From positions 1 through 6,122 of the forward strand of contig JACCTM010000023.1 in assembly GCA_013812385.1 (NCBI GenBank): a stretch of DNA of 6,122 bases. Direction: 5' to 3'. A program made the position numbers and the translations under genes. The notes beneath the pieces were generated by a model, which worked only from the letters and a program-made list of their open reading frames with translations, made no database searches and was not told where the DNA came from. The first letter of the stretch is position 1; each line of letters opens with the position of its first letter. Positions 1-5,362 of the stretch are shown piece by piece. This DNA is from Geodermatophilaceae bacterium (GTDB taxonomy: Bacteria; Actinomycetota; Actinomycetes; Mycobacteriales; Geodermatophilaceae).

Positions 1-2
1 TG

Positions 3-305
3 AACGCGGCCCGATCGCCCACGTTCTACGAATTCGAGTCAGGTGATCTGCTCGAGCTCTATCGGGAGCTGGACGACCTTGACGAGCAGGTGATCGTCAA
101 CTACCACTCGCACACTGCCACCGAGCCCTACCCGTCCCGCACCGACATCAGCTACGCCAGCGGTCCGCTGGCCGATCCGGCCACCCACTACGTCCTGGTG
201 TCGACCCGAGAGCACGGCAACGACGAGGGACCGGTGGAGTTTCGCTCGTACCGGATTCTCGACGGCGAGGTCACCGAGGAGCCGGTCGAGATCATAGCGG
301 ACTGA
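3..305 (+). CDS. mec: CysO-cysteine peptidase Mec, JAMM/MPN+ metalloprotease (5' end missing)
   Basis: This is the C-terminal 100 residues of a zinc metalloprotease that, in M. tuberculosis, cleaves cysteine from the CysO-cysteine adduct. The frame is open from position 3, so the gene starts upstream of the window. The JAMM signature is complete: His-Ser-His at 105-113, seven residues, then Ser-x-x-Asp, within HSHTATEPYPSRTD (105-146). The two histidines and the aspartate are the expected zinc ligands. The catalytic Glu nearer the N terminus is outside the window. The segment starting NAARSPTFYEFESGD and the ending SYRILDGEVTEEPVEII closely resemble my memory of mycobacterial Mec. The gene ends 96 bases before cysO and points the same way, which fits a mec-cysO-cysM operon. 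Because CysO here has a tail past its diglycine, Mec is also a candidate for trimming that precursor; this is inference. Confidence 0.93.
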   Translation, partial: NAARSPTFYEFESGDLLELYRELDDLDEQVIVNYHSHTATEPYPSRTDISYASGPLADPATHYVLVSTREHGNDEGPVEFRSYRILDGEVTEEPVEIIAD

Positions 306-385
306 TCACCGCGGCCCACCGTGGAATCGAACGGGCAGGTCCTGTCGTTACCCAACAAAGGTGCCAATCCACCCACCGCCGTACC

Positions 386-391
386 GAGGAG
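386..391 (+). promoter_or_regulatory. Ribosome binding site of cysO
   Basis: GAGGAG lies 10 bases before the ATG at 402. It is one of the few good Shine-Dalgarno sequences in the window. It decides the cysO start over an upstream in-frame GTG at 321, which has no such site and would add 27 residues unlike the family. Confidence 0.7.
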
Positions 392-401
392 AAACCACCG
401 C

Positions 402-695
402 ATGGCTATCGACGTCCGTATCCCCACGATCCTCCGCACACACACTGGCGGCGAGAAGACCGTGCAGGGCTCGGGAGACAGTCTCAGTGCGCTCATCGAC
501 GATCTGGACTCCCGGCACGCAGGGATCAGGGGCCGGCTGATCGCCGATGACGGCGCATTGCACCGGTTCGTGAACGTCTACGTCAACGACGAGGACGTAC
601 GTTTCACCGGAGCTCTCGAGACGCCGCTCAAGGACGGCGACTCGGTAACCGTGCTGCCGGCAGTCGCCGGGGGCTCCGCGGTGGGGAAGCGATAG
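402..695 (+). CDS. cysO: Sulfur-carrier protein CysO (ThiS/MoaD family) with C-terminal tail beyond GG
   Basis: This 97-residue ubiquitin-like protein carries sulfide as a C-terminal thiocarboxylate for cysteine synthesis by CysM. The N terminus MAIDVRIPTILRTHTGG and the core LHRFVNVYVNDEDVRF (residues 53-68) match actinobacterial CysO. The family-typical end DGDSVTVLPAVAGG is present, with the diglycine at residues 90-91. In M. tuberculosis CysO (93 residues) the protein stops there. Here six more residues follow (SAVGKR, 92-97) before TAG. Adenylation and thiocarboxylation need a free C-terminal glycine, so this protein should be a precursor that is trimmed first, possibly by the adjacent JAMM protease. 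I see no frameshift that would bring in a stop right after GG. The ATG at 402 has a good GAGGAG site. The stop lies 7 bases before cysM. The product acts in the cytoplasm. Confidence 0.93.
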   Translation: MAIDVRIPTILRTHTGGEKTVQGSGDSLSALIDDLDSRHAGIRGRLIADDGALHRFVNVYVNDEDVRFTGALETPLKDGDSVTVLPAVAGGSAVGKR

Positions 696-702
696 TTCAG
701 CC

Positions 703-1653
703 ATGGCCCGTTTCGCTTCGCTGATCGACTCGCTCGGCAACACTCCGCTGGTGGGGCTTCCGGCACTCTCGCCCAGTGCTGAGGTCCGCCTCTGGGCCAA
801 ACTGGACGATCACAACCCGACCGGTTCGGTCAAGGACCGGGCGGCCTTCTTCATGATCCAGGCGGCTGAGGCAGAGGGCCGGCTCCAGCGTGGCGACACG
901 ATCATGGAGCCGACCAGCGGCAACACCGGGATCTCGTTGGCCATGATCGCCCGCCAGCGCGGCTACCAGATGATCTGCGTGATGCCGGAGAACACCTCGA
1001 TCGAACGCCGCCAACTGCTGGAGTTGTACGGTGCGCGGATCATCTCCTCGCCGGCCGAGGGCGGGTCGAACGAGGCGGTCGCGGTCGCCAAAAGGCTGGC
1101 CGCCGAGAACCCTGACTGGGTGATGCTCTACCAGTACGGCAACCCCGCCAATGCCCGCGCGCACTACGAGACGACCGGCCCCGAGATCCTCGCCGACCTG
1201 CCCTCGATCACGCATTTCGTCGGCGGCTTGGGCACCGCCGGAACGCTGATGGGCGTCGGTCGGTTCCTGCGCGAAAAGGTCCCGGGCATCGCGATCGTGG
1301 CCGCCGAGCCCCGGTACGGGGAACTCGTGTACGGGCTGCGCAACATCGACGAAGGCTTCATTCCCGAGCTGTACGACCCGTCGGTGTTGACCACCCGCTT
1401 CTCCGTGGGACCCGGCGACGCGATCCGGCGGACCCGTGAGCTGATGGCCCGCGAGGGCATCTTCGCCGGCATCTCGACCGGCGCCATCTTGCACGCCGCT
1501 CTGGGAGTTGCCGAGCGGGAGGCCGCCGCCGGTCGCCGGGCAGACATCGCGTTGATCGTCTGCGACGGGGGATGGAAATACCTCTCGACCGGTGCCTACG
1601 ACGGCACCGTCACCGAGGCCGCCCAGGCGCTGGACGGTCAGCTCTGGGCTTGA
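703..1653 (+). CDS. cysM: O-phosphoserine sulfhydrylase / CysO-dependent cysteine synthase CysM
   Basis: This is a PLP enzyme of the cysteine synthase fold type II family. In M. tuberculosis it converts O-phospho-L-serine and CysO thiocarboxylate to a CysO-cysteine adduct. The 316-residue length is close to the 323 of that enzyme. The PLP-binding lysine is K44 in NPTGSVKDR. The substrate loop TSGNTG is at 71-76, the phosphate-binding glycine loop GTAGT at 177-181, and the serine near the pyridine nitrogen at 258 in GISTG. EPRYGELVYGLRN places R213 where mycobacterial CysM has R220, the residue tied to phosphoserine preference. This and the cysO neighbour argue for CysM rather than an O-acetylserine-dependent CysK. 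The C terminus GQLWA also matches mycobacterial CysM. The ATG follows the cysO stop by 7 bases. The best ribosome site, GGGGAAG at 683-689, lies inside the cysO tail. Confidence 0.96.
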   Translation: MARFASLIDSLGNTPLVGLPALSPSAEVRLWAKLDDHNPTGSVKDRAAFFMIQAAEAEGRLQRGDTIMEPTSGNTGISLAMIARQRGYQMICVMPENTSIERRQLLELYGARIISSPAEGGSNEAVAVAKRLAAENPDWVMLYQYGNPANARAHYETTGPEILADLPSITHFVGGLGTAGTLMGVGRFLREKVPGIAIVAAEPRYGELVYGLRNIDEGFIPELYDPSVLTTRFSVGPGDAIRRTRELMAREGIFAGISTGAILHAALGVAEREAAAGRRADIALIVCDGGWKYLSTGAYDGTVTEAAQALDGQLWA

Positions 1654-1654
1654 A

Positions 1655-1673
1655 GCTGGTGTCGCGCACCAGC
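1655..1673 (+). other. Short hairpin between cysM and murI
   Basis: GCTGGTG (1655-1661) and CACCAGC (1667-1673) form a perfect 7-bp stem with a 5-base loop, directly after the cysM stop codon. No run of T follows, so it is at best a weak terminator. It could also act as an mRNA-stability element between the cysteine genes and murI. In M. tuberculosis a rhomboid-protease gene occupies this junction. The inverted repeat is seen directly; its role is inferred. Confidence 0.4.
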
Positions 1674-1704
1674 CGGTTGGCACGTGCTCATTACGCTGCG
1701 GGAC

Positions 1705-2709
1705 GTGACAGGGGCAGCGGCACCGATCGGAGTCTTCGATTCCGGGGTGGGTGGCCTGACCGTCGCGCGAGCGATCATGGATCAGCTGCCGGCTGAATCC
1801 ATCCGCTACCTGGGTGACACCGCACACAGCCCGTACGGCCCGCAGCCGATCGCGGACGTACGCGCACACGCGCTGGCCGCTATGGACCAGTTGGTGGAGT
1901 CCGGCGTCAAGATGCTCGTGGTTGCCTGCAATTCCGCCAGTGCCGCATGCTTGCGCGATGCCAGGGAGCGCTACGACGTGCCTGTCGTCGAGGTGATCCT
2001 GCCCGCCGTACGCCGGGCGATCGCGGCGACCCGGACTGGCAACGTCGGCGTCATCGGGACCCAGACAACCGTGCGCAGCCGCGCCTACGACGACGCCTTC
2101 GCCGCCGCCCCGCAGGTGAGGATCACCAGCGCTGCCTGTCCGAGCTTCGTCGACTTCGTCGAGCGCGGGATCACCAGCGGCCGCCAGATCCTGGGTCTGG
2201 CGCAGTCCTACCTGGAGCCGCTGCAGCGCGCCGAGGTGGACACCCTGGTACTCGGCTGTACGCACTACCCGATGCTGACCGGCGCGATCAGCCATGTCAT
2301 GGGCGACGGCGTCACCCTGGTCTCCAGCGCGGAGGAGACCGCCAAGGACGTCTTCCGCGTACTGACCGACGAGGGTCTGCTCCGCGACGGTGCGGACCCG
2401 TCGGGTGAACGCGAGGATCGGGACCCGTCGGCTGACGCGGTGTCGCTCGGCGAGCACCGGTTCTTCTCCACCGGTGATGCCGACACTTTTCACCGGCTGG
2501 CCGAGCGCTTCCTCGGGCCGGCGGTCGGGCCGATCGCGACATTGCCCGTCGGGCAGAGCTCCGCCAAGGCGGCCGAGGACACCGAGACGCGGCTTGGTTC
2601 CGATGCCGCCACGTCGCCCGATACGACCCCGGATGGTAGAGCGGTCACCGTACCCGGGCAGTACTCGGCGGACCGCATTCCGGTGCCGAATGCCGGTGCC
2701 ACGCAGTGA
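1705..2709 (+). CDS. murI: Glutamate racemase MurI with extra acidic insertion and C-terminal tail
   Basis: The product interconverts L- and D-glutamate in the cytoplasm, supplying D-Glu for peptidoglycan. The catalytic cysteines are C75 (VVACNSAS) and C185 (LVLGCTHYP). The Asp-Ser of the substrate site is at 12-13 (GVFDSGVGGLTVARAI), followed by GDTAHSPYG at 37-45. I chose GTG 1705 because it gives MTGAAAPIGVFDSG, the same spacing to the FDSG motif as in M. tuberculosis MurI. An in-frame GTG at 1684 would add seven residues, and neither start has a convincing ribosome site. The protein is 334 residues, against about 270 for the mycobacterial enzyme. The excess is a polar, charged insertion near residues 226-250 and a tail of about 50 residues (from roughly 286) rich in Asp, Thr, Ser and Ala, which looks disordered. 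The catalytic core appears intact. The stop overlaps the next gene by 4 bp, suggesting translational coupling. Confidence 0.93.
   Translation: MTGAAAPIGVFDSGVGGLTVARAIMDQLPAESIRYLGDTAHSPYGPQPIADVRAHALAAMDQLVESGVKMLVVACNSASAACLRDARERYDVPVVEVILPAVRRAIAATRTGNVGVIGTQTTVRSRAYDDAFAAAPQVRITSAACPSFVDFVERGITSGRQILGLAQSYLEPLQRAEVDTLVLGCTHYPMLTGAISHVMGDGVTLVSSAEETAKDVFRVLTDEGLLRDGADPSGEREDRDPSADAVSLGEHRFFSTGDADTFHRLAERFLGPAVGPIATLPVGQSSAKAAEDTETRLGSDAATSPDTTPDGRAVTVPGQYSADRIPVPNAGATQ
2394..2431 (+). repeat. Direct repeat within murI (11 bp, 27-bp period)
   Basis: GGACCCGTCGG occurs at 2394-2404 and again at 2421-2431, exactly nine codons apart. Similarity fades after the first 11-15 bases of each unit. 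The repeat falls in the charged insertion of MurI and encodes ADPSG followed by RDPSA. The in-frame spacing suggests the insertion grew by a short duplication; this is inference from the pattern. Confidence 0.45.
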
Positions 2710-3455
2710 GGTTGACCGTTGTCGGGTGCTCGGGCTCGATGCCTGGTCCCAACTCAGCGGCATCCTGTTACCTCATCGAGCATGACGGGGTGCGGATCGT
2801 CCTGGATCTCGGACCCGGGGCGGCGGGAGCGTTGCTGCGGTATGCGACGTTGGAGACGATCGACGCGATCCTGCTCTCGCATCTGCACGCCGATCACTGC
2901 TTGGACGCCTGCTCGGTCGTGGTCTGGCACCGTTACGCCGCGCGGTCTCACGGGCCGGTGGCGCTCTACGGTCCGGTCGGCACCATGCAGCGGCTGGGTG
3001 CTGCTTATGAGCAACCCGCGGCTGACCTCGGTGATGTCTTCGACTTCCATCCGATGTCGTCGATCACGAGCACAGGGGTCGAGATCGGCGGATTGCGGAT
3101 TTCCTTTGCCAGGATGAATCACCCGGTGGAGACGTACGCGATCCGGGTAGAGGCCGGGACAACCTCACTGACCTACTCCGCAGACACCGGGATCTGCCCC
3201 GAGTTGATCCGACTAGCCAAAGGCACCGACGTACTGCTGTGCGAGGCGGCGCAGCCGGATGACGAGCCCGGGTACCCCCCTGATCTGCATCTGACCGGGG
3301 GCCAGGCCGGGGCACACGCGGCCGCGGCCGGCGTCGGCCGGCTACTGCTGACCCACATCCCGCCGTGGGTGAACGCCGACGCCCAACTCGCAGCCGCCCG
3401 TACGGCCTTCGCCGCCGCCGAACTGGCGACCGCCGGCATGACCTACACCCTCTGA
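2706..3455 (+). CDS. Metallo-beta-lactamase-fold hydrolase, probable cyclic nucleotide phosphodiesterase (Rv1339-like)
   Basis: This 249-residue cytoplasmic protein has the two-metal hydrolase signature HLHADH (H59, H61, D63, H64). H139 (MNHPVETYAIRV), the bridging D160 (YSADTG) and H217 (LLLTHIPPW) follow. The N terminus MRLTVVGCSGSMPGPNSAAS and the segments LLCEA and PPDLHLTG match Rv1339 of M. tuberculosis, which sits at the same place after murI. That protein is reported to hydrolyse cAMP as an atypical class II phosphodiesterase. Related members of the fold include RNase Z and arylsulfatase-type enzymes, but the short length and HIPPW ending favour the Rv1339 group. GTG 2706 overlaps the murI TGA (GTGA) and has no ribosome site of its own, so it probably relies on coupling to murI translation. 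The fold and metal site are firm; the cAMP substrate is inferred. Confidence 0.9.
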   Translation: MRLTVVGCSGSMPGPNSAASCYLIEHDGVRIVLDLGPGAAGALLRYATLETIDAILLSHLHADHCLDACSVVVWHRYAARSHGPVALYGPVGTMQRLGAAYEQPAADLGDVFDFHPMSSITSTGVEIGGLRISFARMNHPVETYAIRVEAGTTSLTYSADTGICPELIRLAKGTDVLLCEAAQPDDEPGYPPDLHLTGGQAGAHAAAAGVGRLLLTHIPPWVNADAQLAAARTAFAAAELATAGMTYTL

Positions 3456-3471
3456 GCACGCCTCGAAACTC

Positions 3472-3882
3472 TCAGCCGGGAAAAAAGGACAGCCGGACCT
3501 GGCGATCGGGATTGTCCCCGTTGGGATCCACCAGGCAGATCGACTGCCACGTGCCCAGCGCCGGTCGACCGTCCAGAACGGGGATCGACGCGTAGGGCGC
3601 CACGATCGCCGGCAGTACGTGATCCCGGCCATGGCCCGGTGAGCCGTGCCGGTGCCGCCACCGATCATCAGTGGGAAGCAGCGAGTCCAACGCGCTGAGC
3701 AGGTCGTCGTCACTGCCTGCCCCGGTCTCCAGAATCGCCACGCCGGCGGTGGCATGCGGAACGAAGACGTGCAACAAACCTTGCTCAGCGTCACAGTCGC
3801 GCAGGAAGTCCGTGCACCGATCGGTCAGGTCGACGACGGCCGGAGAACCGCCGCTACTGACGCGGATCAATTCGGAACGCAT
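3472..3882 (-). CDS. YjbQ/UPF0047 family protein
   Basis: This 136-residue protein is the usual length for the YjbQ family. Conserved blocks are present in order: LLHVFVPHATAGVAILE (36-52) with H38 and H43, a DDDL patch (58-61), the His-rich block RHGSPGHGRDHVLPAI (78-93), and LGTWQSICLVD (109-119). The clustered histidines are thought to bind a metal. Family members form compact trimers. E. coli YjbQ has weak thiamine-phosphate synthase activity, which is why some databases call the family secondary thiamine-phosphate synthase; the physiological role is unsettled. The ATG at 3882 has a good AGAGGA site 7 bases upstream on this strand. The gene converges on the hydrolase gene, with only 16 bases between the stops and no clear terminator there. 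It diverges from rph. Its orientation sets it apart from the surrounding forward genes. Confidence 0.9.
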   Translation of the reverse strand: MRSELIRVSSGGSPAVVDLTDRCTDFLRDCDAEQGLLHVFVPHATAGVAILETGAGSDDDLLSALDSLLPTDDRWRHRHGSPGHGRDHVLPAIVAPYASIPVLDGRPALGTWQSICLVDPNGDNPDRQVRLSFFPG

Positions 3883-3889
3883 GCCGCCA

Positions 3890-3895
3890 TCCTCT
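3890..3895 (-). promoter_or_regulatory. Ribosome binding site of the YjbQ-family gene
   Basis: On the minus strand AGAGGA lies 7 bases before the ATG ending at 3882. It fixes that start. Another minus-strand ATG at 3890-3888 is out of frame and overlaps the site itself. Confidence 0.65.
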
Positions 3896-3915
3896 CCCGG
3901 GCAGGGCGGCGGAGC

Positions 3916-3947
3916 TCGACAGGGGGAAGCTGCTAACTACCTATGAT
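3916..3947 (+). promoter_or_regulatory. Candidate promoter of the rph-rdgB operon
   Basis: TATGAT at 3942-3947 is a near-consensus -10 element (5 of 6) and stands out as AT-rich in this GC-rich region. TCGACA at 3916-3921 resembles a -35 element (5 of 6), but the 20-base spacer is longer than the usual 17. Transcription would begin near 3953-3955, giving a leader of about 40 bases to the GTG at 3995. The region lies between divergent genes, where a promoter is expected. I saw no equally clear promoter for the opposite gene. Confidence 0.35.
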
Positions 3948-3950
3948 TGC

Positions 3951-3961
3951 AGGGGTCCCCT
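3951..3961. repeat. Palindrome AGGGGTCCCCT at the predicted rph transcription start
   Basis: AGGGG and CCCCT are perfect inverted copies around a single central T. The palindrome begins 3 bases after the candidate -10 element, so it covers the predicted transcription start. That is where a repressor would act, but a palindrome this short can occur by chance and I recognise no factor for it. Confidence 0.25.
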
Positions 3962-3994
3962 GAGTCGCAGACGGCTCGACTAGTGTCGCTGGCC

Positions 3995-4717
3995 GTGACC
4001 CGACCCGAAAACCGTGCCCTGGACCAGCTTCGCCCCGTGGCCATCACCCGCAATTGGCTTGATCACGCCGAGGGCTCGGTCCTCGTCGAGTTCGGGCGTA
4101 CTCGCGTGCTGTGCGCGGCCAGCGTGACCGTTGGCGTACCCCGCTGGCGAAGAGGCTCCGGCCTGGGTTGGGTCACCGCGGAGTACGCGATGCTGCCTCG
4201 CTCGACCCATACCCGCAGTGATCGGGAGTCGGTGCGGGGCAAGATCGGTGGGCGTACGCACGAGATCAGCCGACTGATCGGCCGGGCCTTGCGGGCCAGC
4301 ATCGATCTGTCCGCGCTCGGTGAGAACAGCATCGCTATGGACTGCGACGTCCTGCAGGCTGACGGCGGAACTCGTACGGCGGCAATCACCGGTGCATACG
4401 TCGCGCTGGCCGATGCCGTGGGCTGGCTACGGGACAACGGCAAGCTGGCCAAGCCAGATCCCCTGCACACGTCGGTTGCGGCGGTCAGCGTTGGCATCGT
4501 CGACGGCGAACCGCGGCTGGACCTCGAGTACGTCGAGGACGTCGCCGCCGACACCGATATGAACATCGTCTGTACCGGAACCGGGGACTTCATCGAGGTC
4601 CAAGGGACAGCAGAAGGTGTCGTCTTCGATCGCGCCACGCTCGATGTCCTGCTCGACCTCGCGGTGGGGGGCTGCGCGACGCTGACCAAGGCGCAGCAGG
4701 CAGCCCTTTCATCGTGA
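3995..4717 (+). CDS. rph: Ribonuclease PH
   Basis: This phosphate-dependent 3'-to-5' exoribonuclease trims the 3' ends of tRNA precursors, releasing nucleoside diphosphates. It works as a ring-shaped hexamer in the cytoplasm. The 240 residues span the full family fold. Landmarks are LDQLRPVAITR (9-19), GSVLVEFGRTRVLC (27-40), GVPRWRRGSGLGWVTAEYAMLPRST (47-71), SDRESVRGKIGGRTHEISRLIGRALRA (75-101), the phosphate-binding GGTRTAAITG (124-133, with R127) and R87. The catalytic acidic region YVEDVAADTDMN (179-190) has D182 and D188. GTG 3995 gives MTRPENRALDQLRPV, matching the start of actinobacterial homologues. An in-frame GTG at 3983 and TTG at 3947 are possible, but the latter overlaps the candidate -10 element. 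No good ribosome site precedes any of them. The C terminus is shorter than the M. tuberculosis protein, which has a proline-rich tail. It is co-directional with rdgB. Confidence 0.95.
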   Translation: MTRPENRALDQLRPVAITRNWLDHAEGSVLVEFGRTRVLCAASVTVGVPRWRRGSGLGWVTAEYAMLPRSTHTRSDRESVRGKIGGRTHEISRLIGRALRASIDLSALGENSIAMDCDVLQADGGTRTAAITGAYVALADAVGWLRDNGKLAKPDPLHTSVAAVSVGIVDGEPRLDLEYVEDVAADTDMNIVCTGTGDFIEVQGTAEGVVFDRATLDVLLDLAVGGCATLTKAQQAALSS

Positions 4718-4755
4718 GTCCGGTCCGATGAGTCTGGTCGTCGTGAGTCTGGTCC
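4714..4755 (+). repeat. Three-copy imperfect tandem repeat at the rph-rdgB junction
   Basis: A 13-base unit, RTGAGTCYGGTCS, appears at 4714-4726, 4728-4740 and 4743-4755, each copy differing by one to three bases. A degenerate fourth copy, GTGACCGGCC, begins at 4757 and contains the rdgB start. The first copy holds the rph stop (TGA 4715-4717). Every unit starts with GTGA or ATGA, the kind of start/stop overlap seen between coupled genes. The second copy opens a 10-codon frame, ATG 4728 to TGA 4758-4760, whose stop overlaps the rdgB GTG. The repeat is seen directly. Origin by duplication of an ancestral rph/rdgB overlap, and coupling through the mini-frame, are inferences. Confidence 0.7.
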
Positions 4756-4756
4756 G

Positions 4757-5362
4757 GTGACCGGCCACCAGCTGGTCCTGGCCACCCGCAATCGGAAGAA
4801 GCTGGCCGAACTCCGCCGGATCCTCGAACCGGTCGTCGGCCTCGACGTGCTCGGGCTCGATGACCTTCCGCCGTTCGATGAGGCGCCCGAGTCCGGCGCC
4901 ACGTTCGCGGAGAACGCGCTGGCCAAGGCCCGGGACGCCGCTGAGGCCACCGGGCTTGCCGCCGTCGCCGACGACTCTGGCCTCACGGTGGATGCACTCA
5001 ACGGAATGCCAGGAGTGTTGTCGGCACGCTGGGCGGGGCGGCACGGTAATGACCTCGCGAACCTGGAGTTACTGCTCGCCCAGATCGTGGACGTGCCCGA
5101 CGAGCGGCGCGGTGCGGCTTTCGTCTGCACGGCAGGGCTTGTCCTGCCCGGCGGCGCGGAACATGTCCTCGAGGCCGAGATGCGCGGCAGGATCATCCGC
5201 CGGCCCCGTGGCAGCGGCGGGTTCGGTTACGACCCGATCTTCATCGCCGACGGACACGCCATGACCACGGCAGAGATGACGCCCGAGGACAAGGACGCGA
5301 TCAGCCACCGCGGCAAGGCTTTTCGCGCTTTGCTCCCGCTGCTCGACGCGGACCTGGGCTGA
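4757..5362 (+). CDS. rdgB: Non-canonical purine NTP pyrophosphatase (dITP/XTP pyrophosphatase, RdgB/HAM1 family)
   Basis: The product hydrolyses dITP, ITP and XTP to monophosphates and pyrophosphate, keeping deaminated purines out of DNA and RNA. The 201 residues are the normal family length. Family motifs occur in order: LATRNRKKLAEL (8-19; T10, N12 and K15 form the T-x-N-x-x-K nucleotide site), ESGATFAENALAKA (45-58), VADDSGL (70-76), PGVLSARWAG (85-94), GSGGFGYDPIF (152-162) and ISHRGKAF (182-189). D72 and D73 include the expected catalytic Mg-binding position. GTG 4757 is the first possible start in this frame after the rph stop and gives MTGHQLVLATRN, as expected. It has no Shine-Dalgarno sequence and sits in the tandem repeat, so translation probably depends on ribosomes leaving rph or the 10-codon frame before it. 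Pairing with rph is conserved in many bacteria. Confidence 0.95.
   Translation: MTGHQLVLATRNRKKLAELRRILEPVVGLDVLGLDDLPPFDEAPESGATFAENALAKARDAAEATGLAAVADDSGLTVDALNGMPGVLSARWAGRHGNDLANLELLLAQIVDVPDERRGAAFVCTAGLVLPGGAEHVLEAEMRGRIIRRPRGSGGFGYDPIFIADGHAMTTAEMTPEDKDAISHRGKAFRALLPLLDADLG

Noticed and set aside
321..401. An earlier in-frame GTG start for cysO.
   Set aside because: It adds 27 residues with no similarity to CysO and lacks a ribosome site. The ATG at 402 has GAGGAG and the expected N terminus.
672..695. The idea that the CysO tail results from a frameshift in this sequence.
   Set aside because: Neither alternative frame places a stop directly after the diglycine codons, so a simple one-base error does not restore the usual end.
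1684..1704. GTG start at 1684 for murI.
   Set aside because: Possible, but the seven extra residues do not fit the spacing to the FDSG motif, and there is no better ribosome site than at 1705. Not firmly excluded.
697..2763. A minus-strand open frame of about 688 codons opposite cysM and murI.
   Set aside because: High GC with G/C third positions leaves few stop codons on the opposite strand. The translation is rich in Arg, Gly and His with no motif, while both plus-strand genes are clear family members.
3478..3487. An A-run (T-run on the minus strand) near the end of the YjbQ gene as a terminator U-tract.
   Set aside because: It encodes the conserved Phe-Phe near the C terminus of that protein and has no hairpin directly before it in the direction of transcription.
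3943..3963. A six-codon ATG frame starting inside the candidate -10 element.
   Set aside because: It has no ribosome site, and its start would lie upstream of the predicted transcription start, so it is not expected to be translated.
3947..3994. TTG start at 3947 for rph.
   Set aside because: It overlaps the candidate -10 element and adds 16 residues not seen in homologues. GTG 3995 gives the expected N terminus.
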